Source: Prevotella sp.
GTDB lineage: Bacteria > Bacteroidota > Bacteroidia > Bacteroidales > Bacteroidaceae
Direction: 5' to 3'
Assembly: GCA_017475265.1 (NCBI GenBank)
Contig: JAFVFY010000027.1
Coordinates: forward strand, 1-64,000
Length of the DNA stretch: 64,000 nt
The translations under genes were made by a program, and so were the position numbers. Shown here piece by piece: positions 1-7,119 of this stretch. How positions within the stretch are numbered: position 1 is the stretch's first letter; every line of letters starts with the position of its first letter. Under the pieces are notes generated by a model. That model searched no databases. It saw nothing but the letters and a program-made list of their open reading frames with translations, and was not told where the DNA came from.

Positions 1-132
1 AGCCCCGTCAGCAGGTTAGCTGAGCTGTCGCCAGCTGGTTTGTTCTTCCTCACTCCTACCTCACTGCCATTTAACCGGCTTTTTGGCTTGCAGGGGTGGC
101 TGCAACGGGTACCTCTCTTGGTTCTGACGGTG
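1..132 (-). other. Start of a leftward transcript or structured leader RNA running off the window
   Basis: This lies directly downstream of a good leftward promoter and holds no start codon followed by a convincing reading frame. On the minus strand it can form small hairpins, for example TTGCAG pairing with CTGCAA and AGCTGG near ACAGCT. It may be a long 5' leader or a small RNA gene. I could not match it to a riboswitch or housekeeping RNA family, and the rest lies outside the window. Confidence 0.3.
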
Positions 133-164
133 CAAAGGTAGCCAGGTTCTTGGAGGTGCCCAAA
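133..164 (-). promoter_or_regulatory. Leftward Bacteroidetes-type promoter
   Basis: On the minus strand TTTG (164-161) is followed after 20 nt by TACCTTTG (140-133). This is the -33/-7 form used by the primary sigma factor of Bacteroidetes. It should drive transcription off the left edge of the window. Confidence 0.6.
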
Positions 165-247
165 ATGCTGTAAAATGTTGTATTTTGGGATTTCCCCTAA
201 AAACGTTGTCAGAATCTTGACAGTCAATGGGTTATAGAAATAAAAAA

Positions 248-303
248 GTCCTCGGCTTACAACATGCAAGCCAGTGTGTTGTATTTTTTACAACACAGAG
301 GAC
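248..303. repeat. Inverted-repeat cluster able to fold as a three-way junction
   Basis: Three perfect stems are nested: an outer stem GTCCTC/GAGGAC (248-253 with 298-303), a small stem GGCTT/AAGCC (254-258 with 268-272), and a hairpin GTGTTGTA/TACAACAC (276-283 with 289-296) with a T5 loop. Only four bases separate the stems at the junction. It abuts one copy of a 26-nt repeat. It could be a transposon end, a structured RNA or a terminator; the sequence alone does not decide. Confidence 0.5.
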
Positions 304-324
304 ACTGGGTACTTAAAAAGTGAC
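299..324. repeat. 26-nt direct repeat, left copy
   Basis: This sequence, starting AGGACACTG and ending AAAAAGTGAC, recurs in the same orientation at 2460-2485 with one mismatch. The two copies flank the M6 peptidase and the AAA pseudogene. A 25/26 match is far beyond chance in a window of this size. It may be the end of a lost insertion sequence or a recombination site. Confidence 0.6.
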
Positions 325-387
325 CTAAGGTCAAAAATGCAAAAAAAGAACCGTCCCTTTTGTGCTTTGTGCTGAGAGGGGGTGGGG

Positions 388-1920
388 TTAGGGGACAAGG
401 ATTTTTTGAAAGGCGCCGGAGGCAGAGCGGCGGAGATACAAACCCTTCTTTAATTGACCATTTGCAACCTTGTGGCCGCTAAGGTCGTACCACGCGTCAG
501 CGGAATGGTCAATGGTCAATGGTGAATGGTCAATGGTCTGGATGCCAGTATCTATTTCCTTCATGAAGTCGAAGGAGATGGTGCCATCCTCAGCCTCGAC
601 GATGTTGGTGATGGCTTTGCCCAGGAACAGGCGCCCGTCGGTGGCGGGGGTGAAGAGCGTGGCTGCGGGCGACGACTCGTCAGTCAGGCTGTTGTTCACG
701 GCGAGCGTCACGGGGTCGGTGAAGGGATAGGGCGAGGTGCTGAGATAGCTGCTGCGCATGCGGCCCGGCATGGTGTATTTGTTGGGGTCTTTACCATTAT
801 TGTCAGGATCCCAGTCGATATAGCTCTTGCCGTCGGCATGGAACAGGTCATAGCGGAAGTGCGAGTCGGAGATGTTCACATAATTCAGCCGCCATTCCTC
901 CTCATCGAAATCTACGTGGAATATCAGCAGCCCGTGGCCGGGGCAGGCGTAGTCCCACCCCTCTTGCTGGCGGTTCTCCAGCAGATAAAACTCATCGGCA
1001 TTGGCCGGATTGCGCACGATATAGCTTTTCCCGCCGGCGCTCACAGGCTTCATGCCGGTGATGGTGGTGGGCTGGGTCAGTTCCTCCGGCGTGTCCCATT
1101 TCAGGAACATCTTCTCCATGGCCGAGAAGTTTGGCGGACACCAGCCGCTGTTGGTGTAGTTGCCGCCGTCCATCAAGTCCCATTCGTCCACAGTGGAAAA
1201 TGGCGAGGCGGAAAGAAGGGGATAGATGTCGGGCAGCCCCAGGCAATGGCTGAACTCATGGGCAATGGTTGCCCAGCCGGACAACGAACCGTCCTTCCAC
1301 AACTCACAGGTAATGGAAGTGAAATAGACCGTGATGCCATTGGGCAGTTTACTTAAGTAAGCCTGCGTGCTCGGATAGATGTAGCCGGACACTTGGTCGC
1401 CGCTGTAGCCTGCAGCCACAAAGAGCACCTGATTCACCCTGCCGTCACCGTTCCAGTCGTAGACGGAGAAGTCGGACGTTTCGCTATCGCACAACAGACT
1501 GATAGCGTTGCTAAGAACATCGTAGCCATAATAATTGGCACCATGACCGCCTGCTGTTTTGTCAACCTTGACGGGCCCGTAGATGTCGAACTGCAGGTTC
1601 GCCCGCCCGCCCGACTGCTCACGGAAATAGTCGGCCACGCATCCTGGCCCGGCACCCATGTTGAAGCCCTGCTCGTTGAACAACCGGTGGTAATAGTCCT
1701 TAGGGTCGGCCATCGAGAAGTCACGGTCGTTGAACGAGACGAGCACCACGGCCTGACGATAGGTCTTCTGCGGGTCGAAGAACACCGGTGAGGGTAACAT
1801 ATCGCCTTCGCTCGCGCGGGTGACGGCGCTACTGTGAAGACAGCCCATGCGCTGTGCCTGAAGACTCAAGACTGCCATGAAGGCGGCAGCTGCCAGCAAC
1901 AATATTTTCTTCATATCCAT
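388..1920 (-). CDS. Secreted M6-family metallopeptidase
   Basis: The 510-residue product has a signal peptide in about the first 23 residues and the zinc motif HEFSHCLGLPD near residues 221-231, the HExxHxxGxxD form of M6 (immune inhibitor A-like) peptidases. A preceding segment with DWNGDGRV and LFVAAGY also fits the family. It should be exported and degrade protein outside the cytoplasm. The C-terminus carries a YDLSGHKV...KGLYLRR tail like those of other secreted proteins here. Just before that tail the sequence reads TIDHSPLTIDHS, the translation of a heptanucleotide array. A second ATG at 1914 has an AAAGG six bases upstream and may be the real start. The native substrate is unknown. Confidence 0.88.
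   Translation of the reverse strand: MDMKKILLLAAAAFMAVLSLQAQRMGCLHSSAVTRASEGDMLPSPVFFDPQKTYRQAVVLVSFNDRDFSMADPKDYYHRLFNEQGFNMGAGPGCVADYFREQSGGRANLQFDIYGPVKVDKTAGGHGANYYGYDVLSNAISLLCDSETSDFSVYDWNGDGRVNQVLFVAAGYSGDQVSGYIYPSTQAYLSKLPNGITVYFTSITCELWKDGSLSGWATIAHEFSHCLGLPDIYPLLSASPFSTVDEWDLMDGGNYTNSGWCPPNFSAMEKMFLKWDTPEELTQPTTITGMKPVSAGGKSYIVRNPANADEFYLLENRQQEGWDYACPGHGLLIFHVDFDEEEWRLNYVNISDSHFRYDLFHADGKSYIDWDPDNNGKDPNKYTMPGRMRSSYLSTSPYPFTDPVTLAVNNSLTDESSPAATLFTPATDGRLFLGKAITNIVEAEDGTISFDFMKEIDTGIQTIDHSPLTIDHSADAWYDLSGHKVANGQLKKGLYLRRSASGAFQKILVP
504..538. repeat. Heptad array inside the M6 peptidase gene
   Basis: Five 7-nt units of AATGGTC (the third is AATGGTG) lie in tandem inside the coding region, just before the C-terminal tail. 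They translate as the TIDHS repeat of the peptidase. Confidence 0.85.
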
Positions 1921-1940
1921 CCTTTATCTGGTCGACGCTG

Positions 1941-1972
1941 CAAAATTACGGATAATTATGGATTCTGCCAAG
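1941..1972 (-). promoter_or_regulatory. Promoter of the M6 peptidase gene
   Basis: The -7 box TAATTTTG occupies 1948-1941 on the minus strand. A weaker -33 element, CTTG, lies 20 nt further upstream (1972-1969). The start codon follows about 20 nt downstream. Confidence 0.55.
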
Positions 1973-1988
1973 GAAAATGGCAAAATCC

Positions 1989-2020
1989 TTTGGTTCTTTG
2001 CTCGCTTTATCGTACCTTTG
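1989..2020 (+). promoter_or_regulatory. Promoter of the broken AAA-ATPase gene
   Basis: TTTG (1989-1992), a gap of 20 nt, then TACCTTTG (2013-2020), with ATG at 2049. This is an ideal Bacteroidetes promoter in front of what is now a pseudogene. Confidence 0.65.
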
Positions 2021-2048
2021 CACCCAAGAACAGAAAGAAGCAACGTTT

Positions 2049-2448
2049 ATGGGCATCTATATCAACAAGGGAAACGGCCTCTTCCGCCAGGCCCGCAACA
2101 GTGAGTACATTGATAAGTCAGCCCTTATCGCAGTGGTCAACCAGACGCTCCTCACCGAGAAGAGATACACTTGCGTGACGCGCAGCCGCCGCTTTGGCAA
2201 GTCGATGGCGGCCAAGATGCTCGCCGCCTACTACGACAACACGTGCGAGTCGCGCTCGTTGTTCGCCGACCTGCAGATAGCGCAGCACCCGACGTTCGAG
2301 GAGCACCTGAACAAGTACCCCGTCATCTACCTCGACCTCTCGGCCTTCGCCATAGAGCTGGGGAAAAGGGACATCGTGAACCGCATTATGAAAGCCCTAC
2401 CGCAAGACCAAGGAGCACCGCTGTGAGATAGAGGCAATGAAACTTTAA
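2049..2448 (+). pseudogene. Remnant of an AAA-ATPase/PD-(D/E)XK nuclease-like protein with a large internal deletion
   Basis: The first 115 or so residues (MGIYINKGNGLF..., DKSALI, SRRFGKSMAAKML with the P-loop) match the N-terminus of the common Bacteroidales AAA-ATPase family whose full proteins run to about 500 residues. After NRIMKAL the frame shifts, and the second frame reads YRKTKEHRCEIEAMKL before a stop at 2446-2448. That resembles the charged C-terminal end I expect of the same family. The gene therefore seems to have lost its middle, leaving start and end joined out of frame. An upstream in-frame start near 1977 overlaps the promoter and is not credible. The family is abundant and often decayed; its function is not well known. 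Confidence 0.65.
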
Positions 2449-2459
2449 ACCAACCGCAA

Positions 2460-2485
2460 AGGACACTGAGTACTTAAAAAGTGAC
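2460..2485. repeat. 26-nt direct repeat, right copy
   Basis: Second copy of the repeat at 299-324 (25 of 26 identical, same orientation), placed 11 nt after the remnant stop codon of the AAA pseudogene. Confidence 0.6.
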
Positions 2486-2636
2486 AACATTTAACGGAAA
2501 GTGAGTAAAACTGTAACTACTCAGTTTAACGGAACAGGGTTGGCTTGCAATGTAAAAAACGGGACTGTATTTCAGATGACTGAGTTGTTACCCACTAAGG
2601 CAAAAAAGGTGAATAATCTGAAAAACACACCTCATT

Positions 2637-2668
2637 TTTGGTCAATTCACTGAAAATGTGTAACTTTG
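2637..2668 (+). promoter_or_regulatory. Promoter of the LolA-like gene, very close to its start
   Basis: TTTG (2637-2640), 20 nt, TAACTTTG (2661-2668). The ATG is at 2678, so the transcript would have a leader of only a few bases. This decides the start: a TTG at 2666 lies inside the -7 box. Confidence 0.6.
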
Positions 2669-2677
2669 TCGCCCGAA

Positions 2678-3307
2678 ATGAGACGTATCATCTTTTTTCT
2701 GCTCTCCGTGCTTTGCCTGATACCCGCTGGTGCGGCAAAGAAAACGACGAACTCTGTCGAAGCCCGCAAGGTTTTCGACAAAGTATATAATATGGTGTAT
2801 GGCCCGCAAGGCTGTAGCCTTCACTACGAAGTAAACATCATCAGCCTCTACAAAACCAGCGGCAACATCTCGTTCAAGGAAAAGAAACAGCGCTTCAGCG
2901 ACGAGCGCGTGGACACCTGGAACGACGGCAAGACGGCATACATGGTCTACAGAAAGAAGAAAACAATAGAGATTCACGAGGCTAACTCGGACAAGAAAGA
3001 CAAGTACTCCGGGAAGTTCAAGTTCGACGTCGAGGACTTCGACTACAGCATGAAACGCGAAGGCGAGAACCTTATACTCATGCTGAAGCAACACAAAGGA
3101 GCGAAGGGAACCATCAAGGAGGCAAGGTTAACGCTGGACTCCAAGACCCTCTACCCCAGCCACGTCAAAGTCAAGGTGGCCTTCATCTGGGCCAACATCT
3201 ACATCAGTAACTTCCGTTCAGGCGGCATACAGGATAATCTGTTCGTATTTCCCCGCAACCGCTATGGAAGTGAGTACAAATACGTGGACAAACGAGAGAA
3301 GCAATGA
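2678..3307 (+). CDS. LolA-like periplasmic protein
   Basis: The product has 209 residues with a signal peptide ending near AGA (MRRIIFFLLSVLC...). The mature part alternates short beta strands and charged segments (KKTIEIHE, KFKFDVEDFDY, LTLDSKTLYPSHVKVKVAF), the pattern of LolA/LolB-fold proteins annotated as putative outer-membrane lipoprotein chaperones in Bacteroidetes. It would act in the periplasm, perhaps carrying lipoproteins or lipids; the ligand cannot be told from sequence. I chose the ATG just after the promoter. The gene ends inside a heptad array that leads straight into the start of the next gene, so the two may be co-transcribed. Confidence 0.7.
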   Translation: MRRIIFFLLSVLCLIPAGAAKKTTNSVEARKVFDKVYNMVYGPQGCSLHYEVNIISLYKTSGNISFKEKKQRFSDERVDTWNDGKTAYMVYRKKKTIEIHEANSDKKDKYSGKFKFDVEDFDYSMKREGENLILMLKQHKGAKGTIKEARLTLDSKTLYPSHVKVKVAFIWANIYISNFRSGGIQDNLFVFPRNRYGSEYKYVDKREKQ

Positions 3308-3356
3308 ACAATAAACAATAAACAATAACCAATAAACTAAACAATAAACAATGAAC
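3303..3356. repeat. AATAAAC heptad array bridging a stop codon and a start codon
   Basis: Seven units of AATAAAC-type heptads, with one 5-nt interruption. The first unit, AATGAAC, contains the TGA stop of the LolA-like gene. The last, also AATGAAC, contains the ATG of the dipeptidase gene. The whole intergenic gap is therefore repeat. Confidence 0.85.
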
Positions 3357-4802
3357 AGCAACGAATTGAAACCAAAAGCAGTTTTTGAGCAGTTTGCAAG
3401 AATCAACGCCATTCCCCGCCCATCGAAGCGCGAGGAGAAAATGATAGCCTATCTGAAGCAATGGGGCGAGAGCCACGGGCTGGAGACCATTGTCGACGAG
3501 ACCGGCAACGTGCTCATCCGCAAGGGTGCCACGCCAGGATATGAGAACCGAAAGACCGTCATCCTGCAGAGCCACATGGACATGGTGTGCGACAAGCTGG
3601 TGGACGTGGAGTTTGACTTCGACCACGATGCCATACAGACCTACGTCGACGGCGAGTGGTTGCGTGCCAAAGGTACCACGCTGGGAGCTGACGACGGCAT
3701 AGGCTGTGCTATGGAGCTGGCCGTCCTCGAAGCTACGGATATTGAGCACGGCCCACTGGAGTGTGTCTTCACCCGCGACGAGGAGACGGGACTCACCGGT
3801 GCCGAGGGCATGAAGAGCGGCTTTATGACTGGCGAATACCTCATCAACCTCGACTCCGAGGACGAGGGCGAGATGTTCGTCTCCTGTGCCGGAGGCCGTA
3901 CCACCACGGCAAAGTTCACCATCAGCCGTGAGCAGCCCACCGACGGTCTCTTCTTCATGCGTGCACAACTGAAGGGCCTCACCGGCGGTCACTCTGGTGA
4001 CGACATCAACAAGAAACGCGCCAACGCCATCAAGATTCTGGCCCGTTTCCTCTTCCAAACCATGAACCGCTATGAGGGCGTGCGCCTGGCACAGTTCCAT
4101 AGCGGCAAGCTCCACAACGCCATTCCCCGCGACGGCATGTTCGTCATCGCCGTGCCCAACGACAAAAAGGAGAACGTGAAGGCCGACTGGAACATCTTCG
4201 CCGCACAGGTAGAGGACGAGTTCCACGTCACCGACCCCAACATGGAGTGGACGATGGAGAGCGCTGATGCCGAGCCGGTCATCGACACCACGTCGGCACG
4301 TAACTTCGTGTGGGCACTACAGGCCGTAGACAATGGCATCTACGCCATCTGCCAGGACCCCGACCTCGGCGGACTTGTCGAAACTTCATCGAACATTGCC
4401 TCGGTACATACGGGAGAGAACGAAATCACAGCTTTGGCATCGCAACGTTCCAACGTCATGTCGAACCTTGACAATATGTGTGCCACCATCGCCGCCACCT
4501 TCCAGTTGGCAGGTGCAGAGGTGAAGCACAGCGACGGCTACCCCGCCTGGAAGATGCGCGCCGAGAGCCATCTGCGCGACACCGTTGTGGAGTGCTACAA
4601 GGAACTGTTCGGCAAAGACCCCATCGTGCGTGGCATCCACGCCGGACTGGAGTGTGGACTCTTCAGCGAGCGCTATCCACAGCTCGACATGATCTCCTTC
4701 GGACCTACCCTGCGAGGCGTCCATAGCCCTGACGAGTGTCTGCATATCCCCACCGTCCAGATGGTATGGGATCATCTCCTGCTCGTACTCAAACGTATTT
4801 AG
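3351..4802 (+). CDS. pepD: Aminoacyl-histidine dipeptidase (M20 family, PepD type)
   Basis: The 483-residue product matches the beta-Ala-His/Xaa-His dipeptidases. The metal site is recognisable in order: LQSHMDMV (His and Asp), DDGIG, DEETGLTGAEGM (catalytic Glu pair), LINLDSEDEG, and HSGDDINKKRANAIK in the lid domain. The length is usual for PepD. It should be a cytoplasmic zinc enzyme cleaving dipeptides such as carnosine, as part of peptide use. No signal peptide is present. The start codon lies within the last heptad of the upstream array. It is followed by a nine-nucleotide repeat array and the STAS gene, so read-through into the next cassette is possible. Confidence 0.93.
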   Translation: MNSNELKPKAVFEQFARINAIPRPSKREEKMIAYLKQWGESHGLETIVDETGNVLIRKGATPGYENRKTVILQSHMDMVCDKLVDVEFDFDHDAIQTYVDGEWLRAKGTTLGADDGIGCAMELAVLEATDIEHGPLECVFTRDEETGLTGAEGMKSGFMTGEYLINLDSEDEGEMFVSCAGGRTTTAKFTISREQPTDGLFFMRAQLKGLTGGHSGDDINKKRANAIKILARFLFQTMNRYEGVRLAQFHSGKLHNAIPRDGMFVIAVPNDKKENVKADWNIFAAQVEDEFHVTDPNMEWTMESADAEPVIDTTSARNFVWALQAVDNGIYAICQDPDLGGLVETSSNIASVHTGENEITALASQRSNVMSNLDNMCATIAATFQLAGAEVKHSDGYPAWKMRAESHLRDTVVECYKELFGKDPIVRGIHAGLECGLFSERYPQLDMISFGPTLRGVHSPDECLHIPTVQMVWDHLLLVLKRI

Positions 4803-4814
4803 GCACCCTGAAAA

Positions 4815-4877
4815 GATACTATAGATACTATAGAAACTATAGATGCTATAGATACTATATCAACTATATCAACTATC
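4815..4877. repeat. Nine-nucleotide tandem array before the STAS gene
   Basis: Seven units of 9 nt (five of the type GATACTATA, then two of the type TCAACTATA) fill almost the whole gap between the dipeptidase stop and the STAS start at 4883. Confidence 0.85.
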
Positions 4878-4882
4878 ACCCA

Positions 4883-5185
4883 ATGAAAACTACAATCCAA
4901 GAAAACGAAAAAGTGATGGTGGCCGTACTCGAAGGCCGCCTTGACACCGCCGCAGCTGCCGAGACAGGGAAGGCACTAGCACCCCTATACGAAGCCGACG
5001 GCCGGGATATCATCTTCGACTGCAACGCACTGGAGTACATCTCATCAAGTGGACTGCGACTCTTCCTTGGCGTTCTTAAGGCAGCAAAGCCCAAGGGAAG
5101 CCAGGTAATCATATCAGGCATCAATGATGAACTGCGCAAGGTGTTTGCCCTGACAGGATTCACGAACCTTTTCACATTCCAATGA
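4883..5185 (+). CDS. STAS-domain protein (anti-sigma factor antagonist type)
   Basis: The 100-residue product is a single STAS domain: beta strands, then DCNALEYISSSGLRLFLG around residues 46-63, which holds the serine next to Gly that is phosphorylated in SpoIIAA-like proteins. In this copy the Asp of the usual DSSG is Ser. Such proteins take part in partner switching with kinase/anti-sigma factors; no kinase gene lies beside it. It overlaps the next gene by four bases (ATGA), so translation is probably coupled to the alarmone-synthetase-like protein. Start codons further upstream fall within the dipeptidase gene or the repeat array and were rejected. Confidence 0.85.
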   Translation: MKTTIQENEKVMVAVLEGRLDTAAAAETGKALAPLYEADGRDIIFDCNALEYISSSGLRLFLGVLKAAKPKGSQVIISGINDELRKVFALTGFTNLFTFQ

Positions 5186-6264
5186 CCGAACAGAGAAACC
5201 CGCACACTGAGCTGCTCCTTGAAGAGTACAGGCAGCAACTGCCCATGCTCGAGAGGCTGGAGCAGCAGGCTTATCAGTTGCTTGCAGCGGCACTCAAGAA
5301 GCAAGGCATAGAGCTGAACTCCATCGAACACCGTGTGAAGACAGAGAAATCGCTGGCAGGGAAGCTGGAGCTGAAAGGCGAGAAATACCACACGATCAAC
5401 GACATCACCGACCTCGTGGGCATACGCATCATCACGTTCTATACCGATGACGTGGACAAGGTGTCGGTTATCGTGAAGCAGCTCTTCAACGTGGACTGGC
5501 AGAACTCCGTAGACAAACGGAAACTGCACCAGTTGAACAGCTTCGGCTACCTCTCGCTACACTATATCTGCAGTCTGCGTACCGATGACAAGGAGATGGC
5601 CGCCGTGAAGTTTGAGATACAGATGCGCACGGCACTCCAGCATGTGTGGTCGGCCATCGAGCACGACATCGGCTACAAAGGTGCCGTGAAGCTCCCGCCA
5701 GACCTTCGCCGTCAGTTCAGCCGTCTCGCCGGCATGCTTGAACTGGCCGATGACGAGTTCAACCGGCTACGCACCACTATGAGCGAGTACCGCCGACAGG
5801 TGCAGGCACTCGTGAAGAGCGGACACCTCGACGAGGTGCCACTGAGCACCGACTCCTTCCGTAGCTTCTTGGAAATAAACCCCTTCGACCGGCTTAACCA
5901 GCGCATCGCCAGCGTGAACCAGGCAGAGCTGTTCCGCACGTCAATGATGCTCTTCCTCCCCATCCTCGAGGACTTCGGGATGCAGACGCTGGGCGATATT
6001 CAGACCTTCGTGGAGCAGAACTCCGAAGATGCCTACCAGCTAGCCCTCTCCCAGCTCGCCGTCACCGACCTAGACATCATGGCCGACAGCGTGGCGCTCC
6101 AAAATCTCTGCCTAGTCCATTCCCTGAAGCAAGGCCGGGGAATCGAGGGGCTCACCTACATCTACAACACCATCAACGGCCGCAGAGACAGCAACCGCAC
6201 CCTCGCTGCCGCCATCCTCAAGATGGCCGAGAGTCTGCCGTTCATGCAAGAAATAACGAAGTAA
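5182..6264 (+). CDS. RelA/SpoT-type (p)ppGpp synthetase domain protein
   Basis: The 360-residue protein carries a synthetase domain at about residues 45-165. Visible motifs are HRVKTEKSLAGKLE (the substrate-binding loop), DLVGIR (77-82), GYLSLHY (122-128) and FEIQMRTALQHVWSAIEHD (144-162). It has no HD hydrolase, TGS or ACT domain, so it belongs with small alarmone synthetases that make (p)ppGpp or related nucleotides from ATP and GTP/GDP. Unlike typical small synthetases of 200-250 residues, it has about 190 extra helical C-terminal residues of unknown role. It is coupled to the STAS gene by an ATGA overlap and followed by coiled-coil and ABC transporter genes. Activity is inferred, not shown. 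Confidence 0.85.
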   Translation: MTEQRNPHTELLLEEYRQQLPMLERLEQQAYQLLAAALKKQGIELNSIEHRVKTEKSLAGKLELKGEKYHTINDITDLVGIRIITFYTDDVDKVSVIVKQLFNVDWQNSVDKRKLHQLNSFGYLSLHYICSLRTDDKEMAAVKFEIQMRTALQHVWSAIEHDIGYKGAVKLPPDLRRQFSRLAGMLELADDEFNRLRTTMSEYRRQVQALVKSGHLDEVPLSTDSFRSFLEINPFDRLNQRIASVNQAELFRTSMMLFLPILEDFGMQTLGDIQTFVEQNSEDAYQLALSQLAVTDLDIMADSVALQNLCLVHSLKQGRGIEGLTYIYNTINGRRDSNRTLAAAILKMAESLPFMQEITK

Positions 6265-6294
6265 CCTACCTAAAACTAAAAACCAGAAATCATA

Positions 6295-7038
6295 ATGGGC
6301 AATTTATTCAAGTTTATCGAAAACGCCATTTTCGAGCAAGAAGAGATTCAGCAAGAACCGCAAAAGACCAAGGAAGCCCCCACTTCGCAGCCCGAGGGGG
6401 GCACGACAGCTTCTGCCTCAAAAGGTATAGAAGCCCCCTCGGGGGCAGTAGGGGGGGCCGCAGGTGAAGCCTACACAGGATCCATCCGCCGGCACTTTGC
6501 CGAGCTGATAAGCGAAGCTGTGGAGCAGGCCGACATTGCCGGTCCTGACTACAGGGAGCTGAAAGACGCATTCGACACGGAGGAAATGAAGCAAAACATC
6601 CCTGACGAGACAACCAGGTGGAGGACATGTTTCTCCATGATGCGCATGATGCACAAGGGGCTGACGAAGCAGCATATCCTCGCTTCCATCGATGTTTACA
6701 CAGGTGTTGTGGACCATGAGAAAAGGAATGCCTTGTCGCAGATTGAGGAGAAACGCAATGAACTTGTAGGTAAGAAAAGTGCGGCTGCCGTAGACGCGGA
6801 GAAACGCATAAAGGATGCCGAAAACGAAATCAAGAGGCTACAAGAGAAGATAAACAAGATCAACGAACGCATGTCAGGTGACCGCACGTTTATTGAGAAT
6901 GTGAAAGCTGAGATTTCAGCTGGAGAAGCCGAAATAAATGCCGACATGGCAGACCTTGAAGTGACTGCCGAGACTATCAGGAAGACGCTGACTGATGACA
7001 AGTCGACTCTTGAGGCAATATTACCAAATGACAATTGA
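6295..7038 (+). CDS. Coiled-coil protein of unknown function
   Basis: I do not recognise a family. The 247 residues begin with a short amphipathic segment (MGNLFKFIENAIFEQ), then a Pro/Gly/Thr-rich stretch at about 26-58 that is the translation of a GC-rich palindromic element. A helical domain follows at about 60-150, and a coiled coil (EKRIKDAENEIKRLQEKINKI) to about 225. There is no signal peptide or membrane segment. A close relative of the Pro/Gly insert lies in the ABC ATPase gene of the same cassette. Its place between the alarmone-synthetase-like gene and a membrane coiled-coil gene suggests a structural partner in one complex. The stop codon lies in a heptad array. Confidence 0.75.
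   Translation: MGNLFKFIENAIFEQEEIQQEPQKTKEAPTSQPEGGTTASASKGIEAPSGAVGGAAGEAYTGSIRRHFAELISEAVEQADIAGPDYRELKDAFDTEEMKQNIPDETTRWRTCFSMMRMMHKGLTKQHILASIDVYTGVVDHEKRNALSQIEEKRNELVGKKSAAAVDAEKRIKDAENEIKRLQEKINKINERMSGDRTFIENVKAEISAGEAEINADMADLEVTAETIRKTLTDDKSTLEAILPNDN
6370..6462. repeat. GC-rich palindromic element in frame, copy 1
   Basis: About 93 bp with two short stems of C and G runs (GAAGCCCCC...CGAGGGGG, then GAAGCCCCCTCGGGGGC followed by AGTAGGGGG). It reads in frame as EAPTSQPEGGTTASASK and IEAPSGAVGGA. A clearly related copy lies at 10933-11030 in another gene of the cassette, in the same reading frame. Confidence 0.8.
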
Positions 7039-7097
7039 GATTTGAGAATTGAGAATTGAGAATTGAGATATGAGAATTGAGAATTGAGAATTGAAGA
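7035..7097. repeat. TTGAGAA heptad array starting in a stop codon
   Basis: Nine consecutive 7-nt units (TTGAGAA or one-base variants). The first unit supplies the TGA stop of the coiled-coil gene (7036-7038). A short A-rich stretch then leads to the next ATG at 7120. Confidence 0.85.
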
Positions 7098-7119
7098 CTG
7101 AAAAAAAGAAATAATAATC

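Noticed and set aside
248-324. Left end of an intact insertion sequence
   Set aside because: No transposase frame lies within reach on either strand, so only a remnant or an unrelated structure can be claimed.
526-1356. Long open frame on the plus strand opposite the M6 peptidase
   Set aside because: It is antisense to a gene with clear motifs, has no recognisable domain and no promoter. The same holds for long antisense frames at 3204-4226, 28660-29610, 30061-31776 and 61513-62373.
2666-2677. TTG start for the LolA-like gene
   Set aside because: It lies inside the -7 promoter box; the ATG at 2678 gives a normal signal peptide.
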